Below the pieces are notes generated by a model. The model had not been told where the DNA came from, did no database searches, and worked only from the letters and a program-made list of their open reading frames with translations. From assembly GCF_022631375.1 (NCBI RefSeq), contig NZ_JALBGC010000005.1, forward strand, positions 186,001 to 250,000: a stretch of 64,000 bases of DNA, in the 5' to 3' direction. This DNA is from Hymenobacter cyanobacteriorum. GTDB taxonomy: Bacteria > Bacteroidota > Bacteroidia > Cytophagales > Hymenobacteraceae. Positions 8,816 to 16,873 of this stretch are shown here, one piece after another. Positions within the stretch are counted from its first letter, which is position 1. Every line of letters begins with the position of its first letter. A program made the translations under genes and the position numbers.

Positions 8816-10933
8816 ATGGATAATTTCGTCGTTTCGGCCCGCAAGTACCGTCCTTCTACGTTTCGCAGCGTGGTGGGGCAGCAGCACGTTACCACCACGC
8901 TGCAGAATGCCATCCAGAGCCACCACCTGGCCCAGGCGTTCCTGTTTTGCGGCCCGCGCGGGGTGGGCAAAACCACCTGCGCCCGCATCCTGGCCAAAAC
9001 CATCAACTGCACCAACCTCAGCCCCGAAACCGAGGCCTGCGGGCAGTGTGCCTCCTGCGTAGCCTTTCAGGAAAACGCCTCGTTCAACGTACACGAGCTG
9101 GATGCGGCCTCCAACAACTCCGTTGAAGACATCCGCTCGCTGGTGGAGCAGGTGCGCTACGCCCCGCAGGCCGGCAAGTACAAGATTTATATTATCGACG
9201 AGGTGCACATGCTCTCGAACGCGGCCTTCAACGCGTTTCTGAAAACGCTGGAGGAGCCGCCGAGCTACGCCATTTTCATCCTCGCCACCACCGAGCGCCA
9301 CAAGATTATTCCCACCATCCTGTCGCGCTGCCAGATTTTCGATTTCAGCCGCATCAAGGTGGAGGACATGCGCGGGCACCTGCGCTACGTGGCCACCCAG
9401 GAAGGCATCACGGCCGAAGACGACGCCCTGCACCTGCTGGCTCAGAAGGCCGACGGTGGCCTGCGCGACGCCCTGTCGATGTTCGACCAGATGGTCACCT
9501 TCGGCGGCAACAACCTCACCTACAAAGAGGTGGTGCAAAACCTGCACATCCTCGACTACGACTACTACTTCCGCTTAGTCGACAGTCTGCTCACCGAAAA
9601 CCTCTCGGCTGCGTTGCTGCTGCTCGATGAGGTAATGCAGAACGGCTTCGACCTGCACAACTTCGTGGTAGGTACTGCCGAGCACCTGCGCGGCCTGCTC
9701 GTGTGTAAAGACGCCGTGACCGTACAGCTGTTGGAAGTGTCCGAGGGCATCCGGCTGAAGTACGTACAGCAGGCCCAGGCCGCGCCGTTGGCCTTCCTGC
9801 TCTCGGCCCTCAACCTCATCAGCCAGTGCGACCGCGAGTTCAAGCAGGCCAAAAACCAGCGCCTCCACGTCGAGTTGGCGCTGATGAAGCTGGCTTACCT
9901 GAACGGGGCCGTGCAGTTCGTTCGCGAGCTAAGCCCCGCCAACGGCGAGGCTAAAAAAAAAACTAGCAGCCTAAGCGACGGCGAAGCTTCGGCTGCTGCT
10001 GCGCCAAGCAGCAACGGCAGCTATGGGGGAAACATCAGCGGCCACGCCCAGCCCGCGCCAGCTGCTCCGTCAGCCGTAACTCAGTCAGCGCAAGCAACTC
10101 CGGTCCCGGCAGTTTCTCACGCCGCGCCGGCTGCCTACGCCACCGAGTCGCCGGCCGCCGCCTACACGGCTGCCCCGCGACCCGCGCCGGCCGCTGCGCC
10201 TGCGCCGCTGCCCATGCCAGCCGGCGCGCCCGTAGCCACCGGCCCGGCCCCGGCCGATGGCCCCGACCCGCTGCCCGTTGAAAACGGGGTGGAGGAGCTG
10301 CACGATACCCCCAGCATCGAAGCCGACCCGGACGCCGCTATCACTGAGCGCCACCAGATGCGCGACACGCTGCCGCACGTCGAAATCGGCGTGCCCAGCT
10401 TCGAGGGCATCGAGCCGGCCCCGCGTGCCAAGCCGCAGGCGGCTTTTGCCAAAATTCCCAGCCTGGCTAGCAAGCTGCCCAGCCTCAAGAACATGAGCGC
10501 CCGGCCGGCCGCCGGCCCATCGGCCGCGGCCTTGGCTGAGCCGGTGACAACCAGTGGCCCGCAGGCCCCCACCGACCCCGCTCTGTTGCAGCGTGTGTGG
10601 AAGGAGTTGGCCGAAGAACGCCGCGCCCAGGACCGCATGAGCGAATTCTGGGTGCTGAACCGTCCGGTATCGGCTAATGAGGAGCACCACATCGAGCTGG
10701 CCGTCGACAACCCCATCCAGGTCGACCAGTTCAACGAAATGCGCGTGGAATTCCTGGCCGACCTGCGCCGCCGCACCGGCAACCCGCGCCTCAACGTGCA
10801 GCCCGTGGTGACGGAGGCTGCACCCACCGCCCGAAAGCTCTACACGTCTTCCGATAAGTTCGAGTACCTGGCCGAGAAGTTTCCCGCCCTGCGTGAGGCT
10901 AAGCAGCGACTGGGCCTGGAAAACGAGTTTTAA
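8816..10933 (+). CDS. dnaX: DNA polymerase III subunit tau (gamma by slippage)
   Basis: 705 residues. The clamp-loader ATPase has Walker A GPRGVGKTT at residues 46-54, a four-Cys zinc module (Cys65, Cys75, Cys78, Cys81), a DEVHML Walker B and sensor-1 ATTERHKIIPTILSRCQ with an SRC arginine finger. Domain III ends near residue 375. Residues about 384-530 are an Ala/Pro-rich linker, followed by the tau C-terminal region (WKELAEERR, ELAVDNPIQ). It loads the sliding clamp and couples polymerases at the replication fork. At codons 380-382 lies a run of ten A followed by stops in both other frames and a hairpin (see separate entry), so a short gamma form of about 383 residues is expected. Confidence 0.96.
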   Translation: MDNFVVSARKYRPSTFRSVVGQQHVTTTLQNAIQSHHLAQAFLFCGPRGVGKTTCARILAKTINCTNLSPETEACGQCASCVAFQENASFNVHELDAASNNSVEDIRSLVEQVRYAPQAGKYKIYIIDEVHMLSNAAFNAFLKTLEEPPSYAIFILATTERHKIIPTILSRCQIFDFSRIKVEDMRGHLRYVATQEGITAEDDALHLLAQKADGGLRDALSMFDQMVTFGGNNLTYKEVVQNLHILDYDYYFRLVDSLLTENLSAALLLLDEVMQNGFDLHNFVVGTAEHLRGLLVCKDAVTVQLLEVSEGIRLKYVQQAQAAPLAFLLSALNLISQCDREFKQAKNQRLHVELALMKLAYLNGAVQFVRELSPANGEAKKKTSSLSDGEASAAAAPSSNGSYGGNISGHAQPAPAAPSAVTQSAQATPVPAVSHAAPAAYATESPAAAYTAAPRPAPAAAPAPLPMPAGAPVATGPAPADGPDPLPVENGVEELHDTPSIEADPDAAITERHQMRDTLPHVEIGVPSFEGIEPAPRAKPQAAFAKIPSLASKLPSLKNMSARPAAGPSAAALAEPVTTSGPQAPTDPALLQRVWKELAEERRAQDRMSEFWVLNRPVSANEEHHIELAVDNPIQVDQFNEMRVEFLADLRRRTGNPRLNVQPVVTEAAPTARKLYTSSDKFEYLAEKFPALREAKQRLGLENEF
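9953..9997 (+). promoter_or_regulatory. Probable programmed slippage/frameshift site within dnaX
   Basis: A run of ten A (9953-9962) begins exactly at a codon boundary (codon 380). If one A is added (or the ribosome slips -1), translation reads Lys-Lys-Lys-Asn then TAG at 9964-9966; if one A is lost (or +1), it reads three Lys, Leu-Ala-Ala then TAA at 9972-9974. A hairpin starts two bases after the run: AGCAGCC (9965-9971) with GGCTGCT (9991-9997) and AAGC with GCTT inside. E. coli uses ribosomal frameshifting and Thermus uses A-run slippage at the same place in dnaX to make gamma. Confidence 0.75.
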
Positions 10934-10956
10934 GGAAAAGGGCAGAATAAGATAAA

Positions 10957-11057
10957 GACGCCATGTTTTGCGTCTCGTCGTTGCTGATGTTGTTATCACG
11001 GCATTGCAAGCGGCGCGGCCTCAGTCGTTCAACGACGAGACGCAAAATATGGCGTCT
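10957..11057. repeat. Family C palindrome, copy C1
   Basis: Ends AGACGCCATGTTTTGCGTCT and AGACGCAAAATATGGCGTCT, each itself a small palindrome, enclosing GTCGTTGCTGATGTTGTT and GTCGTTCAACGAC. It follows the dnaX stop by 23 bases. The inner part is shared with C2 (55331-55440), in opposite orientation. Confidence 0.85.
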
Positions 11058-11181
11058 CTACTTCATCAAATTCCGCAAACGTTTGGGGATAAGCAGCCAG
11101 CCAAATTCAGGCGGTGCTTGAGCACGGTATAACCTTGCAAGATAAGGTGAAATTTTGTTTTTTATTCCCCTATCAGCCAGC

Positions 11182-11189
11182 TACCTTTG
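11182..11189 (+). promoter_or_regulatory. Candidate -7 box of the M16 peptidase gene
   Basis: TACCTTTG matches TAnnTTTG and lies 37 bases before the chosen GTG start at 11227. A TTTG at 11154-11157 is slightly too far upstream for an ideal -33 element. Confidence 0.5.
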
Positions 11190-11226
11190 TTTTTTGAATC
11201 CCCTACTGCACCCGCCTGCGCCCTTC

Positions 11227-14205
11227 GTGAAAAAGAATTTTCTGCTGTTGATTCCGGCCCTGGCGGTGTTGGGTGTTGCTACGCAATGTCAATCGAGTAA
11301 GCCGGTTGCAACTGCCACGACTGCCCCCGCCACCGCGCCCGCTGTTCCGGCAGCAACTTCCAAAGAATACCGCTACGAATCGGTGCCCGGCGACCCGCTG
11401 GGCGTCCGCATTTATAAGCTGGATAACGGCTTAACGGTTTATCTGTCCGACTACAAAGACGCGCCGCGCATCCAGACCTACCTAGCCGTGCGCGCGGGCT
11501 CCAAGAACGACCCCGCCACCGCCACCGGCCTCGCGCACTACCTGGAGCACATGGTGTTCAAAGGCACTTCGCAGCTGGGCACGCAGGACTGGGCCAAAGA
11601 AAAGGTAGAGCTGGATAAGATTGAGGCGCTATACGAAGTGTACCGCGGCCAGCGCAACGACCCCGCCGCCCGCAAGCGCACCTACCACCAGATTGACTCC
11701 ATCTCGGGCGTAGCCGCCAAGTACGCCGTGCCGAACGAGTACGACAAGGTGATGGGCGCCATCGGCGCGAAAGGCTCCAACGCCCACACCTCGAACGAGG
11801 AAACGGTATACCAGGAAGACATCCCCAGCAACCAGCTGGAGAAGTGGGCGGCCATCCAGGCCGAGCGCCTGCGTGAGATGGTGCCGCGCCTGTTTCACAC
11901 CGAGTTGGAGGCCGTGTACGAGGAGAAAAACCGCGGGCTTGATTCGGACGGCTGGAAGCAGTACGAGACGATGAACGCCGCGCTCTACCCCACGCACCCC
12001 TACGGCACGCAGACGACCATCGGCACGATTGACCACCTGCAAAATCCGTCGATTACCGAGATTAAAAAGTATTTCGGCCAATACTACGTGCCGGGCAACG
12101 TGGCCTTGTGTTTGAGCGGCGATTTGGACTACGACCAGACCATTCGCATTATCGACCAGGCTTTTGGCTCGCTGCCGGCCAAGCCGGTGCCCACGTTCGT
12201 GGCCCCCGTGGAGAAACCCATTACCGCGCCCATCACGCGGGAAGTGCTGGGGCCGCAGGCCGAAAACGTCCTCATTGGCTTCCGCCTGCCGGGCAAGGCC
12301 ACCCGCGACGGCCTGCGCCTGAAAATGCTCGATGCTATTCTCAGCAACGGCCAGGCCGGTCTGATGGACCTCGACCTGAACCAGAAGCAGAAGGTACTGC
12401 AAGCCTATTCGGGCTTCGACCCGATGGTGGACTACTCCACCCACACGCTGCAGGGCTCGCCGCGCCAGGGCCAGAAGCTGGAGGAAGTGCAGGCGCTGAT
12501 GCTGGCCGAGCTAGACAAAGCCAAAGCCGGCAACTTCCCCGACTGGCTGATTCCGGCCATCATCAACAACGATAAGCTGACGCGCACCAAGAGCTACGAA
12601 AGCAACGAGGCCCGCGCCAGCGCCATGTACGAGGCCTTTATCGAGCGCATCGACTGGAAGGACTATGTGGCGCAGCAAAACGATTTCGGGACCATTACGA
12701 AGGCCGAAGTCGTGAAATTCGCCAACGACAACTACGGCCAGAACTACGTGACCGTGTTCAAGCGCACCGGCGTCGACCCCAACAAGGTGAAGGTGGTGAA
12801 GCCCGCCATCACGCCCGTGCCCGCCAACCGCGACGTGGCTTCGGTTTATTACAAAAAGCTCACCTCGCTGCCGAGCACGGAGCTGCAGCCGGTGTTTCTG
12901 GATTACAAAAAGGACATTCAGGAAACGGAAATCAAGCCCGGCCTGCCGCTTTACTACACGCACAACGCCGAAAACGGCCTGTTCAACCTGTCCTACGTCT
13001 TCGACCTGGGCAAGAACAACGACCCGCGCTGGAGCCTGGCTTCCGACTACCTCAAATACCTCGGCACCGGCCAGTACACCGCCGCGCAGCTGCAGCAGGA
13101 GTTCTTCAAGCTGGGCTGCTCGTTCCGGGTAACAAGCGGGGCCGACCGCATTTACGTGACTCTGAATGGCCTCGACACTAGCCTGGAGCCCGTGTTGAAG
13201 CTGTTCGAACAGCTCATGGCCGCGCCCAAGCCCGATGCCGCCGCCCTGCAAAATATGGTGGCCGGCGTGCTCAAGCAGCGCCAGGATGCCAAGCTCAACA
13301 AGGGCATTATTCTGAACGCCGCGATGGTGAACTACGTGAAGTACGGCCCGAAAAACCCCTTTACCAACAACCTGAGCGAGCAGGCGCTAAAAGCCCTGAA
13401 ACCGGAGCAGCTCACGGCGCTCATTCAGAAGCTGCCGACCTACGAGCACCACGTGCTCTACTATGGGCCGCGCGCCCAGGATGCCACGGTGGCCGTTATC
13501 AAAACCGAACACCGCACGCCCACCAAGCTCATGCCCGTACCGGCGGCCAAGGACTTCGCCGAGCAGCCGCTGAAAGACAAAAAGGTGTATTGGGTAGACT
13601 ACAACATGGTGCAGGCCGAAATCCTGTTCCTGACCAAGGGCGACCTGTACAGCAAGGAGCTGGCCCCCACGCTGGCGCTCTACAATGAGTATTTCGGCGG
13701 TGGAATGGCCAGCATCGTATTCCAGGATTTGCGCGAAAGCAAGGCGCTGGCTTACTCGGCCTACTCCGGCTACAGCAGCGCCGACAAGCTGGGCCGCTCC
13801 AACTACAACCTGAGCTACATCGGCACACAGAGCGACAAGCTGCCCGAGGCCATGGCCGGCATGGAAGCCCTGCTCACCGATATGCCCGTGGCCGAAGCCA
13901 ACCTGGAAATCGCCCGCAACGCCATCCGCAACAGCATCAGCACCGAGCGCATCACTAAGGGCGACATCCTGATGAGCTACGAGCGCGCCAAGCGCCTCGG
14001 CCTCGACTACGACCTGCGCCGCGACGTGTACGCCAGCACCCAGAAAATGACTTTCGACGAGTTGAAAAAGTTTCAGCAGGCCAAGGTGCGCGGCCAGAAT
14101 CAGGTTATTCTGGTGATTGGCTCGAAGGACCGGCTCAATTTCAAGGAGCTGGCCAAGTATGGCCAGGTGCAGCAACTCACGCTGAAAGAGATTTTCGGGT
14201 ACTGA
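11227..14205 (+). CDS. M16 (insulinase-family) zinc peptidase, two-domain lipoprotein
   Basis: 992 residues from a GTG at 11227; this start gives VKKNFLLLIPALAVLGVATQC, a leader with Cys after a lipobox-like stretch (the Gln before Cys is unusual). The TTG further upstream would lie before the promoter box. The first M16 domain has the inverted zinc motif HYLEH (His104, Glu107, His108) and the distal Glu of VYEEKNR (about 232), separated by an insertion of about 50 residues common in Bacteroidetes members. The second, inactive M16 half follows from about residue 560 and contains the usual arginine-tyrosine region (SKALAYSAYSGY). It probably degrades peptides in the periplasm. Confidence 0.9.
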   Translation: MKKNFLLLIPALAVLGVATQCQSSKPVATATTAPATAPAVPAATSKEYRYESVPGDPLGVRIYKLDNGLTVYLSDYKDAPRIQTYLAVRAGSKNDPATATGLAHYLEHMVFKGTSQLGTQDWAKEKVELDKIEALYEVYRGQRNDPAARKRTYHQIDSISGVAAKYAVPNEYDKVMGAIGAKGSNAHTSNEETVYQEDIPSNQLEKWAAIQAERLREMVPRLFHTELEAVYEEKNRGLDSDGWKQYETMNAALYPTHPYGTQTTIGTIDHLQNPSITEIKKYFGQYYVPGNVALCLSGDLDYDQTIRIIDQAFGSLPAKPVPTFVAPVEKPITAPITREVLGPQAENVLIGFRLPGKATRDGLRLKMLDAILSNGQAGLMDLDLNQKQKVLQAYSGFDPMVDYSTHTLQGSPRQGQKLEEVQALMLAELDKAKAGNFPDWLIPAIINNDKLTRTKSYESNEARASAMYEAFIERIDWKDYVAQQNDFGTITKAEVVKFANDNYGQNYVTVFKRTGVDPNKVKVVKPAITPVPANRDVASVYYKKLTSLPSTELQPVFLDYKKDIQETEIKPGLPLYYTHNAENGLFNLSYVFDLGKNNDPRWSLASDYLKYLGTGQYTAAQLQQEFFKLGCSFRVTSGADRIYVTLNGLDTSLEPVLKLFEQLMAAPKPDAAALQNMVAGVLKQRQDAKLNKGIILNAAMVNYVKYGPKNPFTNNLSEQALKALKPEQLTALIQKLPTYEHHVLYYGPRAQDATVAVIKTEHRTPTKLMPVPAAKDFAEQPLKDKKVYWVDYNMVQAEILFLTKGDLYSKELAPTLALYNEYFGGGMASIVFQDLRESKALAYSAYSGYSSADKLGRSNYNLSYIGTQSDKLPEAMAGMEALLTDMPVAEANLEIARNAIRNSISTERITKGDILMSYERAKRLGLDYDLRRDVYASTQKMTFDELKKFQQAKVRGQNQVILVIGSKDRLNFKELAKYGQVQQLTLKEIFGY

Positions 14206-14210
14206 TTTTC

Positions 14211-14333
14211 TAGTTGTCGGTTGTTGGTTGTCAGTTGTCAGGCTGATGGCCCCGCGCCCCGGTGAGCTTCACCCCGCGCCCCCGGCAACGCTTCCAACAA
14301 ACTGACAACTGACAACTATTAACTGACAACTAA
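14211..14333. repeat. Family E palindrome, copy E1
   Basis: Left arm contains TAGTTGTCGGTTGTTGGTTG and GTCAGTTGTC; right arm contains ACTGACAACTGACAAC and AACTGACAACTAA. It starts five bases after the M16 stop and ends six bases before the icd start. Internally the arms are also short tandem repeats of GTTGTC. Confidence 0.85.
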
Positions 14334-14339
14334 CACCAC

Positions 14340-15605
14340 ATGGCAGAGCAAAAAATCACCATTAAAAACGGCAAGCTGACCGTTCCGGACAAACCCACCA
14401 TTCCCTTCATCGAGGGCGACGGAATTGGGCCGGACATCTGGCGCGCCTCCAAGCTGGTGTTCGACGCCGCGGTGGAAAAAGCCTACGGCGGCAAAAAGCA
14501 GCTGGTGTGGAAGGAAGTGCTGGCCGGTGAGAAAGCCTACAAAGCCACCAACAACTGGCTGCCCAACGAAACCCTCGACGCTTTCCGCGACTACCTCGTG
14601 GGCATCAAAGGCCCGCTGACCACGCCCGTGGGCGGCGGCATTCGCTCGCTCAACGTGGCCCTGCGCCAGGAACTGGACCTCTACGCCTGCGTGCGCCCCG
14701 TGCGCTACTACGACGGCGTGCCCTCGCCCGTGAAGCACCCGGAGCTGACCGACATGGTCATCTTCCGCGAGAACACGGAGGACATCTACGCCGGCATCGA
14801 GTACATGAACGGCACGCCCCAGGCCCAGAAAATGCTCGAATTTCTGCAGGATGAGATGGGCGTGAAGAAAATCCGCTTCCCCGAGTCGTCCTCGTTCGGC
14901 ATCAAGCCGGTGAGCAAGGAAGGCACCGAGCGCCTCGTGCGCGCCGCCATCAAGTATGCGCTGGACAACAAGAAGCCTTCAGTGACCATCGTGCACAAGG
15001 GCAACATCATGAAGTTCACCGAGGGCGCGTTCAAAACCTGGGGCTACGAGCTGGCCGAGAAGGAATTTGGCGCCAAGGTGTTCACCTGGGCCCAGTACGA
15101 TAAAATCGTGGCCAAGCAGGGCGTGCAGGTAGCCGACGCGCTGCAGAAGCAGGCTGTGGAGCAGGGCAAGCTCATCGTGAAGGACAGCATCGCCGACGCC
15201 TTCTTGCAGCAGATTCTGTTGCGCCCCTCGGAGTACTCGGTAGTAGCTACGCTGAACCTGAACGGCGACTACATCTCCGACGCGCTGGCTGCCATCGTGG
15301 GCGGCATCGGCATCGCGCCGGGCGCCAACATCAACTACAGCACCGGCCACGCCATCTTCGAAGCCACCCACGGCACGGCCCCCAAATACGCCAACCAGGA
15401 CAAGGTGAATCCCGGCTCGGTTATCCTCTCCGGCGTGATGATGCTCGAATACATGGGCTGGAAAGAAGCCGCCGCCCTCATCAACAAAGGCCTCGAAGCC
15501 GCCATCGCCAGCAAGCGCGTTACCTACGACTTCGAACGCCAGATGGAAGGCGCCACCCTCCTCAAAACGAGCGAATTCGGCCAGGAGATTATCAAGAATA
15601 TGTAG
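14340..15605 (+). CDS. icd: NADP-dependent isocitrate dehydrogenase
   Basis: 421 residues, close to the 416 of the E. coli homodimeric enzyme. It oxidatively decarboxylates isocitrate to 2-oxoglutarate in the TCA cycle in the cytoplasm. The start MAEQKITI is followed by [14 protein letters not shown] and [17 protein letters not shown]; Ser103 in IRSLN corresponds to E. coli Ser113, the substrate-binding and kinase-target residue. Substrate and metal residues are visible in [19 protein letters not shown] and HKGNIMK, and the NADP-binding region in [11 protein letters not shown]. sucD, another TCA gene, lies about 6 kb away on the other strand. A terminator follows. Confidence 0.97.
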   Translation: MAEQKITIKNGKLTVPDKPTIPFIEGDGIGPDIWRASKLVFDAAVEKAYGGKKQLVWKEVLAGEKAYKATNNWLPNETLDAFRDYLVGIKGPLTTPVGGGIRSLNVALRQELDLYACVRPVRYYDGVPSPVKHPELTDMVIFRENTEDIYAGIEYMNGTPQAQKMLEFLQDEMGVKKIRFPESSSFGIKPVSKEGTERLVRAAIKYALDNKKPSVTIVHKGNIMKFTEGAFKTWGYELAEKEFGAKVFTWAQYDKIVAKQGVQVADALQKQAVEQGKLIVKDSIADAFLQQILLRPSEYSVVATLNLNGDYISDALAAIVGGIGIAPGANINYSTGHAIFEATHGTAPKYANQDKVNPGSVILSGVMMLEYMGWKEAAALINKGLEAAIASKRVTYDFERQMEGATLLKTSEFGQEIIKNM

Positions 15606-15634
15606 TAGCTTGGCTGCTGCCTAAGCACTCACAG

Positions 15635-15676
15635 AAACCCCCGCGTCGGCTTTGGCTGGCGCGGGGGTTTTGGTTT
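15635..15676 (+). terminator. Rho-independent terminator after icd
   Basis: AAACCCCCGCG and CGCGGGGGTTT form a GC-rich stem followed by TTTTGGTTTT, 30 bases after the icd stop. Confidence 0.9.
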
Positions 15677-15683
15677 TGCAACA

Positions 15684-16076
15684 ATGAATAAAATAACAAA
15701 AATCGTCCTGTGCAATATCCTAGGATTCGCAGTACTGTGTTTTTTCTTAAATCAGCGACAACGGGATAACAGTCTTCCTCCTCTAATTAGCGGAGATGCC
15801 TATTTGAAATTAGCGCTTAATGGCAAAATAGATACCGTGTATAAATACGATAAGGGAACTCCAATTATTCTAATAAAAGGCAAAAGACTTTATCCGCGGA
15901 TTCCAACGGCGTGTAAGTATTATTTGCGAAAAGGTGATTCGTTAGTGAAACAGCAGGACGAATTGTATTTGAAAACATATCGTGATAGCGGGGCTTTCAT
16001 TCAAAGAATAGCATGGGGATATGGTGATAGCGCAACAGCTGTTGGGTTAATTTCAGAGAAGATGATAAAGAAATAA
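15684..16076 (+). CDS. Hypothetical small membrane-anchored protein, AT-rich
   Basis: 130 residues beginning MNKITKIVLCNILGFAVLCF, one N-terminal membrane segment or uncleaved signal, then a Lys/Tyr-rich exported domain (VYKYDKGTPIILIKGKRLY). No family recognised. Codon use is strongly AT-biased (AAA, ATA, TTA, GAT) and differs sharply from icd upstream, which points to recent acquisition. The ATG lies 7 bases after the icd terminator, so its promoter would have to lie within or before that hairpin; none was found. Confidence 0.65.
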   Translation: MNKITKIVLCNILGFAVLCFFLNQRQRDNSLPPLISGDAYLKLALNGKIDTVYKYDKGTPIILIKGKRLYPRIPTACKYYLRKGDSLVKQQDELYLKTYRDSGAFIQRIAWGYGDSATAVGLISEKMIKK

Positions 16077-16159
16077 TTCTTCGTGTTTTCAGGGTATAAA
16101 TTACACTGCGCTAAACTCGCGCCAGTTCTTTCAAAGGCACATAAAAAAGGCTGGCCCGG

Positions 16160-16300
16160 CTACTGGGCCACCGGCGGCACCGCATCGCCCTGCTTCTTGC
16201 GCACTTGCTGGCGCACGTTGCGCAAGGGGTAGTCTTTGAGCTTGGTTTTGTCGCTGGTTTTGTAGAGGCTTTTGCCGTCGAGCAAGTACACAATAGCTTG
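16160..16300 (-). pseudogene. 3' remnant of a gene
   Basis: On the minus strand a 46-codon open stretch ends at a TAG (16160-16162) and reads AIVYLLDGKSLYKTSDKTK then a Lys/Arg-rich tail ending PPVAQ. It has good codon bias and protein-like character but is closed upstream by an in-frame TAG, with no start codon. It therefore looks like the surviving tail of a truncated gene. The remainder of the 306-base gap 16077-16382 is AT-rich and without a gene. The parent family was not identified. Confidence 0.5.
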
Positions 16301-16382
16301 CTAAAAGAAACTTGTATCTGCCAAAAGACTTGCTTTTCTTTATCTGCTGTAATTCGCCTAACAAACGCTTTTCCGCTCCATC

Positions 16383-16781
16383 ATGCGCACCAACAACAAA
16401 GGGTTCTGGCTACTGGTACTCGCGGCAATCTGTTTGTTGCTTACCTCTTGGCTTCCAGCCCACCACAAGCTATGGTTCGTGAGTGAAACAGGTAACGTTG
16501 GCCACAACCAAACCTTCAACTTGGTGCTGGTTATTCTATTGTTTGCGAAATGGCAGCCAGTTCGCAAACTCATCATGTTGCTGAGTGGCTTGCAGTTGTT
16601 GGCCTCCGTTTTTATCGTGTGGTGGAGCTGGAAAATGGGTGAGCAATATGCTTCTGCTCCGTACCTAGGCTACAGCCTGACCACCGTGCTGCATCTGGTG
16701 GTGCTGAAGGTCCTCAACGACTCAGCCGCGGTGCGCGAGTTTCTGGAAGTAGGGGCGGGGCCTGCCCCCGCCCGTCGTTGA
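16383..16781 (+). CDS. Hypothetical four-helix membrane protein
   Basis: 132 residues with four predicted membrane segments: about 8-25 (FWLLVLAAICLLLTSWL), 46-55 (NLVLVILLF), 62-80 (LIMLLSGLQLLASVFIVWW) and 95-110. No family recognised. The last ten codons (VGAGPAPARR) and the stop fall inside the family B palindrome at 16749-16853, so the natural C-terminus has probably been replaced by repeat-derived sequence. Short and moderately AT-rich compared with conserved neighbours. Confidence 0.65.
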   Translation: MRTNNKGFWLLVLAAICLLLTSWLPAHHKLWFVSETGNVGHNQTFNLVLVILLFAKWQPVRKLIMLLSGLQLLASVFIVWWSWKMGEQYASAPYLGYSLTTVLHLVVLKVLNDSAAVREFLEVGAGPAPARR

Positions 16782-16853
16782 ACGAATTGCCTTTCGTTTA
16801 ATGGAATCGTTATAAGGTGCAAACGAGCGGGCGGGGGCAGGCCCCGCCCCTAC
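16749..16853. repeat. Family B palindrome, copy B1
   Basis: Ends GTAGGGGCGGGGCCTGCCCC and its reverse complement. Inside is CGTCGTTGAACGAATT and TTAATGGAATCGTTATAA, related to the cores of B3 and B5. It overlaps the 3' end of the preceding membrane-protein gene by 33 bases. Confidence 0.93.
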
Positions 16854-16873
16854 GGCAACACAAACCAACGGCG

